Below are positions 9,026-15,985 of a DNA stretch of 27,829 nt, piece after piece (position 1 is the first letter of the stretch; each line of letters starts with the position of its first letter). The DNA is taken from positions 1 to 27,829 of the IMG/VR virus record IMGVR_UViG_3300027759_000351; one strand, 5' to 3'. Origin of the DNA: a virus. Both the position numbers and the translations under genes were made by a program. The notes under the pieces are model-generated. The model was not told the origin of the DNA. It did no database searches and saw only the letters and a program-made list of their open reading frames with translations.

Positions 9026-9676
9026 ATGAATTTATTATCAAAAGTTTTGATTGCACCAAAAGTCATTAGTCAAGAAGGTATTGATGCACTGGTAAATCAT
9101 ATGAAAACTTCCAAGACAGAAGACCTTTCAGTATTTGACCCAGACAAATCCAATCAGACACGAGGAACTGAATGGATTACTGATAAGAGAACAAGAGATA
9201 CTCAAATTGCACCAATTGAACCTGTATTTCCACAGGTCAACGAACTGATACATCATATTGTAAAGCAAGTCATCAATCCTTTTTATCAGTTTGAAGTTGA
9301 TAGTAGTGAAGTTCCACAACTTCTTTGTTATGATGTAGGAGGACACTACCAACCTCATATTGATGGTGAAGGTATATGGACTGCACCAGACCAAACACAA
9401 CTGTGGAGAAAGACAGTAGACCGTGATTTGTCTATGGTCTTATATCTGAATGATGGTTTTGAGGGTGGAGATTTTGTATTTCCAGACCTTCATATTCGTG
9501 TTCGTCCTGAACCTGGACTTCTGGTATGCTTTCCTTCCAATCGGTATTATCGTCACGGTGTTGAACCAGTCACCAAAGGAAACCGATATTCTATGGTGAC
9601 TTGGATGACAGTCAAAGGATTTGAGAGTATGGAAACACAATCTAATAATCTCAAATCTAAATATGGTGTATGCTAA
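9026..9676 (+). CDS. 2OG-Fe(II) oxygenase, prolyl 4-hydroxylase type
   Basis: A 216-residue protein with the full catalytic set of the P4H-alpha family: YQPHID (H111, D113) and RHGVEPVTKGNRYSMVTW (H177 for iron, R187 for 2-oxoglutarate), plus the conserved DLSMVLYLND and GGDFVFPD strands between them. Known family chemistry is hydroxylation of a prolyl or other residue using O2 and 2-oxoglutarate; such proteins are common in T4-like cyanophages beside tail genes. It follows adhesin C by 24 bases. The variable loops of the adhesins are rich in Pro, Gly, Ala, Ser and Thr (TPAAVA, IPGPTTT), which makes them candidate substrates, but that is speculation. Length and start (MNLLSKVLIAPKVIS) fit the family. 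Confidence 0.88.
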   Translation: MNLLSKVLIAPKVISQEGIDALVNHMKTSKTEDLSVFDPDKSNQTRGTEWITDKRTRDTQIAPIEPVFPQVNELIHHIVKQVINPFYQFEVDSSEVPQLLCYDVGGHYQPHIDGEGIWTAPDQTQLWRKTVDRDLSMVLYLNDGFEGGDFVFPDLHIRVRPEPGLLVCFPSNRYYRHGVEPVTKGNRYSMVTWMTVKGFESMETQSNNLKSKYGVC

Positions 9677-9682
9677 GAAACG

Positions 9683-10240
9683 ATGATTACTTATACTTGG
9701 GGAATTTATAAATTGGACTGTGCTCCATCAGAAAATGGATTAATTGATGTCGTGAAGATTGTTCATTGGAGACTTGCAGGAGTAGATGAGAATGGAGTAT
9801 CGGCATCAATCGATAATTCTTATCCTCTTCCTTCACAAATTCCAGAAGCATTTACTGACTATTCAACTCTTACTGAAGAAACTGTGATAGGATGGTTAGA
9901 AAGTAACCTTGATGTTGGATATTTACAAACAGTTATTGCAAATGAGATTGCAAGTAAGTATAATCCTCCTATTACACCACTACCTCTTCCTTGGGTGGAG
10001 GTAGGAGAACCTGTTTCTGTTGAAGAATCTGCAGTAGTAACTGAAGAAGAACCAGTAACTGAAGAACCAGTACTAGAAGTTATTGAAGAACCAGTAGTAA
10101 CTGAAGAACCCACACCCACAGAACCAACATTAGAAGAAATGATTGCTGATGGTTATAATCCTGATGCACGAGATGGTGATGGAGATGGAATGGTTCAGGA
10201 CGCAACACAGTGGGAAAGACCTATTGTCACTGAAGTATAA
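9683..10240 (+). CDS. Probable virion protein with DUF7936-like N-terminal domain and EF-hand-like loop
   Basis: A 185-residue protein. Residues 1 to about 110 (MITYTWGIYKLDCAP..., VHWRLAGVDENG, LTEETVIGWLES) resemble a small domain common in T4-like cyanophage tail-region proteins. Residues 115-145 are a low-complexity acidic run built from variations on VTEEPV. The C terminus has DARDGDGDGMVQDATQWERP, where alternating Asp/Gly resembles a calcium-binding EF-hand loop followed by a short conserved tail seen in other phage virion proteins. It is the last gene of the adhesin block and ends two bases before the convergent bilin reductase gene, with no obvious terminator between them. Calcium binding is inferred from the DxDxDG spacing; function unknown. 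Confidence 0.75.
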   Translation: MITYTWGIYKLDCAPSENGLIDVVKIVHWRLAGVDENGVSASIDNSYPLPSQIPEAFTDYSTLTEETVIGWLESNLDVGYLQTVIANEIASKYNPPITPLPLPWVEVGEPVSVEESAVVTEEEPVTEEPVLEVIEEPVVTEEPTPTEPTLEEMIADGYNPDARDGDGDGMVQDATQWERPIVTEV

Positions 10241-10242
10241 AT

Positions 10243-10866
10243 TTAATTAAATAAAAATTCTTGAATATATCTTTCAGTAAAATCTTTATTAAAATAAGAC
10301 TTTAAAATACCAAAAGCAGGATCATTTGATGACATATAACGATTAAAGTTATTGTGTTCGTCCTCAAATGATTGTTTTTTGGCAACAGAATTATATAAAC
10401 ATTTTTTATATTGATGCAAATAACATTTAATCATAATTTGATATTCATTATAAAAACATTCATTACCTTTTCTTATCCATAATTTATTAGTAAAATACTT
10501 ATTCAAGTCATAAAATTTAGATGTAGTTGTTTTTTTATCAGGAAACATTTCAATATAAGGAAAGTAATTCTCATTCTCATTAACAGGATGAAAGTCTATA
10601 GCACCAAAATACTTCTTATTACCAATCTTTAAATACTCTGTTCCAAATATTGGAGTATCATAACAATAGTCTGGATAGATTACTAAAGTTTCTGCTTGAA
10701 ACTTATTTTCAACATTTAATTCACATAGTCTTATAGATCTACAATGATTTGATTTAAATACATAAGACTTTAAGTTTGCAGCACCATTTGTAAATGATTC
10801 ATCTAACCACTCTGGAAGTTCTATTGAAGTTAAATTCAAAAACTCTCCAAGAACATTTTTTAACAT
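10243..10866 (-). CDS. Ferredoxin-dependent bilin reductase (PebS/PebA/PcyA family), divergent
   Basis: The only minus-strand gene. I chose the ATG at 10866 (207 residues), not the upstream GTG at 10926, because a consensus promoter overlaps that extension and places transcription start near 10888. Family features: YVFKSNHCRSIRL, LVIYPDYCYDTPIFG, FNRYMSSNDPAFGILKSYF and the C-terminal ERYIQEFLF, matching the order and spacing of ferredoxin-dependent bilin reductases, which reduce biliverdin to phycobilins. D182 (SNDPAFG) corresponds to the second catalytic Asp of PebS. In the DLPxFGxD motif, however, the final Asp is Glu (E77), and the residue 17 earlier (His in PcyA, Asn in PebS/PebA) is Thr60. 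It is also shorter than the usual 230-250 residues. So the product could be a reductase with altered specificity or a decaying gene. No heme oxygenase gene is in the window. Confidence 0.78.
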   Translation of the reverse strand: MLKNVLGEFLNLTSIELPEWLDESFTNGAANLKSYVFKSNHCRSIRLCELNVENKFQAETLVIYPDYCYDTPIFGTEYLKIGNKKYFGAIDFHPVNENENYFPYIEMFPDKKTTTSKFYDLNKYFTNKLWIRKGNECFYNEYQIMIKCYLHQYKKCLYNSVAKKQSFEDEHNNFNRYMSSNDPAFGILKSYFNKDFTERYIQEFLFN

Positions 10867-10894
10867 ACAATTTATCTTCAAACCCAACAGAGTG

Positions 10895-10923
10895 ATTTTA
10901 GACAGGTTTTGATATCTTGTCAA
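10895..10923 (-). promoter_or_regulatory. Sigma70-type promoter of the bilin reductase gene
   Basis: On the minus strand TTGACA (10923-10918), a 17-base spacer and TAAAAT (10900-10895) form a near-consensus promoter. Predicted start near 10888 gives a leader of about 22 bases to the ATG at 10866. Its -35 box is three bases from an oppositely oriented -35 box. Confidence 0.75.
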
Positions 10924-10926
10924 CAC

Positions 10927-10955
10927 TTGACACCTAAAAGTCTTTGATGTATGAT
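10927..10955 (+). promoter_or_regulatory. Sigma70-type promoter of a predicted small RNA
   Basis: TTGACA (10927-10932), a 17-base spacer and TATGAT (10950-10955) give a near-consensus plus-strand promoter with a predicted start near 10962, exactly where the first hairpin of the small RNA begins. Back to back with the minus-strand promoter: TGTCAA-CAC-TTGACA is a perfect inverted repeat that could also be an operator. Confidence 0.75.
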
Positions 10956-10961
10956 GTATAA

Positions 10962-11058
10962 GTCTTCACAACTTTGTATCTTTGAGTTGTAAGACCCGTC
11001 CTTGTGGTGGTGGACGGATTTTAAGGTGGAACACGGGGGGCATTTGCCCCCTTTTTTT
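10962..11058 (+). ncRNA. Predicted small RNA of about 95 nt
   Basis: No ORF with a plausible ribosome site lies between the promoter at 10927-10955 and the terminator. The transcript would fold into three hairpins: GTCTT-c-ACAACT (10962-10973) with AGTTGT-AAGAC (10985-10995); CCGTCC (10996-11001) with GGACGG (11012-11017); and the terminator GGGGGC/GCCCCC followed by seven T (11036-11058). Between the second and third is an unpaired stretch TTTTAAGGTGGAACAC. Marine cyanobacteria have abundant small RNAs of this size (Yfr family), but I cannot assign it to any. It is divergent from the bilin reductase gene and may share regulation with it. Confidence 0.65.
11036..11058 (+). terminator. Rho-independent terminator of the small RNA
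   Basis: GGGGGC-ATTT-GCCCCC stem of 6 GC pairs followed by TTTTTTT. It insulates the next gene, whose own -10 box starts five bases further on. Confidence 0.9.
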
Positions 11059-11059
11059 C

Positions 11060-11082
11060 TGCTATGATTACGGAGTAGTCAA
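11060..11082 (+). promoter_or_regulatory. Extended -10 promoter P1 of the CobT-like gene
   Basis: TGC-TATGAT (11060-11068) followed by tacGGAGTAGTCAA. There is no good -35 box. The block after the -10 box is shared with promoters at 13306, 23245 and 25564. The ATG is 28 bases beyond the -10 box. Confidence 0.7.
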
Positions 11083-11095
11083 AAGTACCCCCCCA

Positions 11096-13258
11096 ATGTC
11101 GGTTAATCTGGAAGTTAAAGGAATGCTGGCTAAATGCCTTGCGATGGAAAATATTATCATTGAGCACAGAAAAGTCCCAACTGCTATGTTTGATGTGGAC
11201 CGTCGTATTCTCACTTTACCGACTTGGGACCGCGCAAGTGATGTAGTGTACACACTTTTAGTCGCACATGAAGTAGGCCATAGTCTCGCAACTCCTAACA
11301 TTGACTGGACTATTGATTACCCAGAAGTCCCCAAAGATTTTATGAATGTCTTGGAAGATGTTCGGGTAGAAAAACTAATGAAGAAAAAGTATGCTGGTCT
11401 TTCCAGAACTTTCTTCAATGGTTATAACGAACTCAATAGTGATGATTTTTTCTCCACAAAAGAAGAAAATCTTGATGAATTATCTTTCATTGACCGTATC
11501 AATCTTTATTACAAGATTGGAGCATTTCATAATATTGCTTTTAACGATGATGAAGAGCAGTTCCTAACTCGTGCTGGTCAAACCGAAACTTTTGATGAGG
11601 TGCTACAACTTGCTCGTGAGATTGTAGAGTTTGTGAAATACAAACGTCAAAAGGTAAATAACCTTCCTGAAAATGATATGGAGCAATCTTCTAGTCCTGG
11701 TGGTGAGGAAGTAGAAACTCCCAAACCCAATCAAGGTTCTGGTAGTGATACTCAAAACGACCAAGAAGGTGAGGGTCAAGATGAAGGTGAAGGTGGGGGT
11801 CAAGATGAAGGTGAAGGAGGTGAACTTTCTAAATCTATGGAAGCACCAGAAGGTGGTGGAAATGGTGTTGACCCAAGCAATCAGCACAGAGAAAGTAATG
11901 AATTGGAGTCCAAAACTTCAAAGTCTTTTGATGAAAAATCCAAAGACCTTGTAGATAGGTATTCTCAGGAAACCAACTATGTGGAACTTCCTGAAATGAT
12001 TCTTGAGAATATGATTATTCCTAATGAGTTCATTCACAGTAAAGCAAAGGAAGAGTATTCTAGGAATGATGTGAATAAGGATTACTTTGCTCTTGCTTGT
12101 AAAGAGTATGCTACTTACAAGAAATCAGCAGAGAAAGAAGTATCTTATCTGGTAAAAGAGTTTGAATGTAAGAAGTCTGCCGACCAATATGCTCGTGCCT
12201 CTACTGCCCGTACAGGGGTTCTAGACACGCAGAAACTTCATACCTATAAGTTCAACGAGGACTTGTTTAAGAAGGTCTCTGTGGTCCCTGATGGTAAGAA
12301 TCACGGTCTAATCTTTATTCTGGATTGGTCTGGTTCTATGAATAACTTTATTCTAGATGCTTATAAGCAACTGTTGAATTTGGTTTGGTTCTGCCGTAAG
12401 GTGAATATTCCTTTTGAGGTTTATGCTTTTACTTTGGAATGTAATTCTTATATGGAAGTACAGCCAAATCATCCTCTTACTTATAAGAAAGTAGCAGGTG
12501 TTATCGCACCAGAAGCATCATTCCGTTTGATGAACTTTTTCACCAGCAAAACGAATAATCGTGTTCTAGAAGAGCAACTCAAGAATATCTGGACTGCTTG
12601 TTATGCTTATCAATGTCATAGGGGTTTTGTTCCTCGTCATCTTGAACTCTCTGGTTCTCCTATTGGTGAAAGCATTATGGCTCTTCATTCTTTGATTCCT
12701 GATTTTCAGGCAAAGAATAAACTTCAAAAGGTTAATGTAGTCTTCTTGACTGATGGTGAAGGATACCAAAATGCTGTAACCAAAGAGAATAAAGGTCACT
12801 ATGATGATACTTATATTGGTATGACGAAATACAACAAAACTTCTATTCGTGATCGCAAAAGTGGTCGTGTCTATCGTAGTTTTGATTACAATAGTTTCTC
12901 CCAATATGCTAAAATCCTTCTGGAAACGGTCAAAGATAGGTTCCCTACTGTAAATCTTATCAACTTCCGTATCACTCCTGGTCGTGATTTCCAAAACTGC
13001 TACCGTTGGTATGGTAATGGGTATGATAATTATGAGAGTGCTAAAGCAGAGTACAGGAAGAACCACTGTATCAGTTTCAACAATACTGGTTTTGACCAAT
13101 TCCATGTGATTGCTGCTACTTCTCTTGCACAAGATGAGGAGTTCTCTGTTCCAGAGAATGCGACAAAAGCACAGATTAAATCATCATTCGTTAAACTTCT
13201 AGGTAAGAAAAAGACCAACAAAAAACTCTTGGGTTCTTTTGTTGACCTGATTGCCTAG
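11096..13258 (+). CDS. CobT-like VWA-domain protein with HEVGH motif
   Basis: A 720-residue protein. I place the start at the ATG at 11096; the frame is open upstream but that part overlaps the terminator and promoter. An HEVGH motif (residues 58-62) in a zinc-metallopeptidase-like N-terminal region is followed by an acidic Gly/Glu/Asp/Gln linker (about 215-270) and a C-terminal von Willebrand A domain with the MIDAS motif D410-W-S412-G-S414. This order is that of CobT-like proteins, the partner of CobS-type AAA ATPases in cobaltochelatase-like complexes. The CobS-like gene follows directly, and the two have similar promoters. In phages such pairs are not accompanied by the large CobN subunit, so the client is unknown; a chaperone-like or B12-related role is possible. 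Confidence 0.85.
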   Translation: MSVNLEVKGMLAKCLAMENIIIEHRKVPTAMFDVDRRILTLPTWDRASDVVYTLLVAHEVGHSLATPNIDWTIDYPEVPKDFMNVLEDVRVEKLMKKKYAGLSRTFFNGYNELNSDDFFSTKEENLDELSFIDRINLYYKIGAFHNIAFNDDEEQFLTRAGQTETFDEVLQLAREIVEFVKYKRQKVNNLPENDMEQSSSPGGEEVETPKPNQGSGSDTQNDQEGEGQDEGEGGGQDEGEGGELSKSMEAPEGGGNGVDPSNQHRESNELESKTSKSFDEKSKDLVDRYSQETNYVELPEMILENMIIPNEFIHSKAKEEYSRNDVNKDYFALACKEYATYKKSAEKEVSYLVKEFECKKSADQYARASTARTGVLDTQKLHTYKFNEDLFKKVSVVPDGKNHGLIFILDWSGSMNNFILDAYKQLLNLVWFCRKVNIPFEVYAFTLECNSYMEVQPNHPLTYKKVAGVIAPEASFRLMNFFTSKTNNRVLEEQLKNIWTACYAYQCHRGFVPRHLELSGSPIGESIMALHSLIPDFQAKNKLQKVNVVFLTDGEGYQNAVTKENKGHYDDTYIGMTKYNKTSIRDRKSGRVYRSFDYNSFSQYAKILLETVKDRFPTVNLINFRITPGRDFQNCYRWYGNGYDNYESAKAEYRKNHCISFNNTGFDQFHVIAATSLAQDEEFSVPENATKAQIKSSFVKLLGKKKTNKKLLGSFVDLIA

Positions 13259-13269
13259 ACCACTTCACG

Positions 13270-13290
13270 GGGTGTCCCAAGGGCACCCCA
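13270..13290 (+). terminator. Intergenic GC-rich hairpin, possible terminator
   Basis: GGGGTG-T-CCC-AA-GGG-CACCCC forms a very stable hairpin just after the CobT-like stop codon. It has no T run, so it may be an attenuator or RNA-stability element rather than a classical terminator. Confidence 0.5.
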
Positions 13291-13305
13291 AACCACCCCA
13301 ATCCC

Positions 13306-13328
13306 TGCTATAATTACGGAGTAATCAA
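13306..13328 (+). promoter_or_regulatory. Extended -10 promoter P2 of the CobS-like gene
   Basis: CACCCCAATCC just upstream, then TGC-TATAAT (13306-13314) and tacGGAGTAATCAA. It is almost identical to P3 at 23245 over both the upstream and downstream blocks. ATG follows 24 bases after the -10 box. Confidence 0.75.
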
Positions 13329-13337
13329 CCAAACACC

Positions 13338-14432
13338 ATGACTGACCAAGCACTAATTATCTTGAAAGAAAAATTCGGCACTGAATTTGGTGCTGATGCT
13401 GTGAAAGAAGTAGCAGCACAACTGAATACTTCTTATGCTACTCTTTCCAAATATCTTAACCAGTATAAGGTTAGTCGTGGTAAATGGAACCTGGAAGCAA
13501 CCGTCCAAGAACTAGAAGATACTTACAATTCTTCTGCTGTTGAGAGTGTTCCTACTATGTCTGCTGTTGTTCAAAATCTTATTCCAAATAAAGATGATAC
13601 CTTCGTCAGCTTTGGTAACTTTACTGATGTTAAAAAGGTTGTTCAATCTCGGTTGTTTTATCCTACCTTCATTACTGGTCTCTCTGGTAATGGTAAAACT
13701 TTTGGGGTGGAGCAATCTTGTGCCCAACTTGGTCGGGAACTTATTCGTGTGAATATCACGATTGAAACCGATGAAGATGATTTGATTGGTGGATTTAGGC
13801 TTGTCAACGGAGAAACTGTGTGGCATAATGGTCCTGTGGTTGAAGCAATGGAACGGGGTGCTATTCTTCTCCTTGATGAGATTGACTTGGCATCTAATAA
13901 GATTATGTGTCTTCAATCTGTTCTGGAAGGTAAAGGTGTCTTCCTGAAAAAGATTGGTGTACACGTTGCTCCCAAAGCAGGTTTCAACGTCTTTGCGACT
14001 GCGAACACCAAAGGTAAGGGTAGTGATGATGGTCGTTTTATAGGCACTAACGTGTTGAATGAAGCATTCCTGGAACGTTTCCCAATTACCTTTGAGCAAC
14101 AGTATCCTACGATTTCTATTGAGACCAAAATCTTGACAAATGTTGCTCAATCACTTAAAATTCCTATGATCGGTGAGCACACCGATTTCATCAAGCACCT
14201 GTGTAATTGGTCTGACATTATTCGTAAGACCTTTGCTGATGGTGGTATTGATGAAGTGATTTCTACTCGTCGTCTGGTTCATATCATCAAAGCATATTCT
14301 ATCTTTGGTAAGAAAGACAAAGCACTCAAAGTTTGTCTGAATCGTTTTGATGACGAAACGAAAGCAACATTTGTAGAACTCTACGACAAAATTGACGCAG
14401 AGTTTCAACAAAACAACACAGAAGAGGGTTAA
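13338..14432 (+). CDS. cobS: CobS-like AAA+ ATPase
   Basis: A 364-residue MoxR/CobS-type AAA+ protein, one of the conserved genes of T4-like cyanophages. Walker A GLSGNGKT (114-121), Walker B LLLDE (177-181), and the CobS signature FATANTKGKG...GRFIGTNVLNEAFLERFP (about 219-249) with sensor Asn and a Glu-Arg-Phe end are all visible. Residues 1-60 look like a small helix-turn-helix-like domain (VAAQLNTSYATLSKYLNQYK). In bacteria CobS with CobT powers cobalt insertion into the corrin ring; the phage role is not established. Its neighbour upstream is the CobT-like VWA gene. A hairpin spans its stop codon. Confidence 0.88.
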   Translation: MTDQALIILKEKFGTEFGADAVKEVAAQLNTSYATLSKYLNQYKVSRGKWNLEATVQELEDTYNSSAVESVPTMSAVVQNLIPNKDDTFVSFGNFTDVKKVVQSRLFYPTFITGLSGNGKTFGVEQSCAQLGRELIRVNITIETDEDDLIGGFRLVNGETVWHNGPVVEAMERGAILLLDEIDLASNKIMCLQSVLEGKGVFLKKIGVHVAPKAGFNVFATANTKGKGSDDGRFIGTNVLNEAFLERFPITFEQQYPTISIETKILTNVAQSLKIPMIGEHTDFIKHLCNWSDIIRKTFADGGIDEVISTRRLVHIIKAYSIFGKKDKALKVCLNRFDDETKATFVELYDKIDAEFQQNNTEEG

Positions 14433-14446
14433 TCCCCTTTTCTGTG
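14417..14446 (+). terminator. Hairpin across the end of the CobS-like gene
   Basis: CACAGAA (14417-14423) pairs with TTCTGTG (14440-14446), with an inner GGG/CCC stem. The stop codon lies in the loop. No T run follows, so the termination role is tentative. Confidence 0.5.
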
Positions 14447-14480
14447 ATATATAGAACAACCTTTGCCGATTTTTCTTCCT

Positions 14481-14615
14481 ATGACACAACTTTTTCTAGA
14501 TAAGGACGCAGATACAATCTACGATGAACTTCACGAAGGATATGTTGAAGATAATCAAGAGGAGGAATATAGAGAGGATAGAATGGACCAAATGATTTCA
14601 AGGTATGGGTACTGA
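14481..14615 (+). CDS. Small acidic protein of unknown function
   Basis: 44 residues, MTQLFLDKDADTIYDELHEGY..., with a Glu/Asp-rich second half (EDNQEEEYREDRMDQ). No known domain. It starts 48 bases after the CobS-like stop and is followed one base later by another small gene, so the two are probably cotranscribed. Supported by gene packing and amino-acid composition typical of phage small proteins; too short for a firm call. Confidence 0.55.
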   Translation: MTQLFLDKDADTIYDELHEGYVEDNQEEEYREDRMDQMISRYGY

Positions 14616-14616
14616 T

Positions 14617-14772
14617 ATGACAGACACAAACATTGTTAATCAGGAAACAAGACAGTCTATTAAAAAAAGAGAAAATTTTGAGGAATTTGCCAAATATCTT
14701 GGTTTAGATTACGATGACTACATTGCTTTTTACGAAGAAAAAGTCATTGACTTTGACGATTACTCAAAGTAA
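14617..14772 (+). CDS. Small acidic protein of unknown function
   Basis: 51 residues, MTDTNIVNQETRQSIKKREN followed by an aromatic and acidic segment (YLGLDYDDYIAFYEEKVIDFDDY). It begins one base after the previous stop and ends seven bases before a terminator hairpin, consistent with being the last gene of the CobS transcript. I do not recognise the family. Confidence 0.6.
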   Translation: MTDTNIVNQETRQSIKKRENFEEFAKYLGLDYDDYIAFYEEKVIDFDDYSK

Positions 14773-14778
14773 AATGTA

Positions 14779-14799
14779 AGAGGGAACTTTCCCTCTTTA
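14779..14799 (+). terminator. Rho-independent terminator
   Basis: AGAGGGA-ACTT-TCCCTCT, a 7-bp stem followed by a short T-rich tail (TTAT), just before tRNA-Arg. Confidence 0.7.
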
Positions 14800-14800
14800 T

Positions 14801-14873
14801 GGGGCAGCAGCATGACGGATCATGCACCATCCTTCTAAGATGTACGATATAGGTTCAAATCCTATCTGCCCTG
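14801..14873 (+). tRNA. tRNA-Arg (TCT)
   Basis: Acceptor GGGGCAG/CTGCCCT, D-stem GCAT/ATGC, anticodon loop CTTCTAA with TCT at 14834-14836, T-arm ATAGG-TTCAAAT-CCTAT, discriminator G. No CCA is encoded. It stands apart from the main tRNA cluster, next to an HNH endonuclease gene. Confidence 0.88.
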
Positions 14874-14893
14874 CTTGTTTAAAACTATTATCT

Positions 14894-14901
14894 TATAAAT
14901 A
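14894..14901 (+). promoter_or_regulatory. T4-type late promoter (TATAAATA)
   Basis: An exact TATAAATA, 27 bases before the HNH endonuclease ATG. Known as the late -10 element recognised by the phage sigma factor gp55 in T4-like phages. Confidence 0.65.
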
Positions 14902-14928
14902 GATTAGAAAGTTTTATTCTATCCATAA

Positions 14929-15288
14929 ATGTCATCACAAACTTGTTCCAAATGCCAAATTTCTTTGAATGAAGAAACAGGGTATAAAAAAGGAAAAAGA
15001 TTTCAATCTTTATGTCGCACTTGCTTTAATGCTTATTGTATTGATAGGTGGATAAAACGAAAGAAAGATGCCATCTCCTATAAAGGAGGCAAATGCATTC
15101 GTTGTGATTACGATAAATTTTATGGTGCGTTGGAATTTCACCACACAGATCCAAATCAAAAAGATGTGGATTGGCAAAAAATGAGACTTCGTTCTTGGGA
15201 TGCCATTACCAAAGAATTGGATAAATGTATATGTGTATGTGCCAACTGTCATCGTGAATTACATCACGAAATACTCAACCTGTTATAA
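14929..15288 (+). CDS. HNH endonuclease, probable free-standing homing type
   Basis: 119 residues. Two CxxC pairs at the N terminus (CSKCQ, CRTC) form a zinc-binding knuckle, a third pair CIRC opens the HNH fold, and FHHTDPNQKD followed by CVCANCHRELHHE completes the beta-beta-alpha-metal motif with its catalytic His and distal His. Such small HNH proteins are common in cyanophages as free-standing homing endonucleases or intron remnants. It lies directly downstream of tRNA-Arg and an exact late promoter. No intron or interrupted gene is visible around it. The stop overlaps the next ATG (TAATG). Confidence 0.82.
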   Translation: MSSQTCSKCQISLNEETGYKKGKRFQSLCRTCFNAYCIDRWIKRKKDAISYKGGKCIRCDYDKFYGALEFHHTDPNQKDVDWQKMRLRSWDAITKELDKCICVCANCHRELHHEILNLL

Positions 15289-15458
15289 TGCTTATGACCA
15301 CTGACGGATACATTAGTAGTGATAGAATGTGGGCAGCAGTGCCCTGGTATAGTAAAAGGTATGTTTCCATTTATAATGGTGAACAGATTTGTACTCATAA
15401 CAGTCTTGAAACAGCAAAGAAATTTATTCAAAAGGAAACTCGTAGAAAAAATGATTAG
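15288..15458 (+). CDS. Small protein of unknown function
   Basis: 56 residues, or 54 from the second Met at 15294 (MTTDGYISSDRMWAAVPWYSKR...). Not recognised. It is coupled to the HNH gene through TAATG and overlaps the next gene through ATGATTAG at its stop. Rich in aromatic and Lys/Arg residues, ending KFIQKETRRKND. A TGTTATAAT sequence at its start resembles an extended -10 box, but transcription from it would begin after both ATGs, so I do not rely on it. Confidence 0.6.
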   Translation: MLMTTDGYISSDRMWAAVPWYSKRYVSIYNGEQICTHNSLETAKKFIQKETRRKND

Positions 15459-15714
15459 TGTAATTGAAACCTTTCAACAAGATGGAAATGACATCTATGT
15501 TCGTGGTATTGTGGAAGATGTGATTGAGATTTATCCAGCAACATTACAAGACCCACCAGAATATGGTCCTGCTCTTTGTGAAGCAAGTTTTGTGCTGGAT
15601 GAAGGTGAAATTGTCCCCGAAGGTGATGATGCTTTGCTTGATTATCTTAATGAACTTTATCTTGATTGGAGAATTATAGATAATAGTGATTATAATCACG
15701 AATTTACTGAATGA
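15451..15714 (+). CDS. Small acidic protein of unknown function
   Basis: 87 residues starting MISVIETFQQDGNDIYVRGIVEDVIEIYPATLQDPPEYGPALCEASF. I chose the ATG at 15451, which overlaps the previous stop by eight bases; the longer open frame upstream runs inside the previous gene. The protein is acidic and predicted to be beta-rich, with an all-acidic helix at the end. It overlaps the next gene by ATGA. Unknown family, probably part of the tiny-gene early operon. Confidence 0.7.
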   Translation: MISVIETFQQDGNDIYVRGIVEDVIEIYPATLQDPPEYGPALCEASFVLDEGEIVPEGDDALLDYLNELYLDWRIIDNSDYNHEFTE

Positions 15715-15953
15715 CTTCCTACTATTTTTGGTTTGGGATTTTTATATTTTTTGGATACTTAATCGTAACTGATAATAGTATTTCTTATGCTTTCGCATTA
15801 GTATTAAATCTCATAAAATTCCAATACGAAAAACAAAAGTGGTGGTTATTGAATAATCCACGCAACATTATAGTTCGTTGGATGATGTATAGAAACTCTA
15901 TGAGAATGGCAGAGGAACTTATGAAAGAGTTTGTCGAAAAGGAAAAAAAGTGA
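15711..15953 (+). CDS. Small single-pass membrane protein
   Basis: 80 residues with one hydrophobic helix (about 4-37: YYFWFGIFIFFGYLIV... and AFALVLNLI) followed by a basic and amphipathic tail (RNIIVRWMMYRNSMRMAEELMKEFVEKEKK). It is ATGA-coupled to the preceding gene. Unknown function; placement in the host membrane is inferred from hydrophobicity only. Confidence 0.7.
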   Translation: MTSYYFWFGIFIFFGYLIVTDNSISYAFALVLNLIKFQYEKQKWWLLNNPRNIIVRWMMYRNSMRMAEELMKEFVEKEKK

Positions 15954-15985
15954 TATAATTAGTATTGTGTTTATTCACGAACATT

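Noticed and set aside
10982-11095. N-terminal extension of the CobT-like gene
   Set aside because: The frame is open, but this stretch holds a terminator and the gene's promoter, so translation must begin at 11096.
12566-13132. Long minus-strand ORF inside the CobT-like gene
   Set aside because: It is a shadow of a strongly supported gene, with no start signals and a composition that mirrors the opposite strand.
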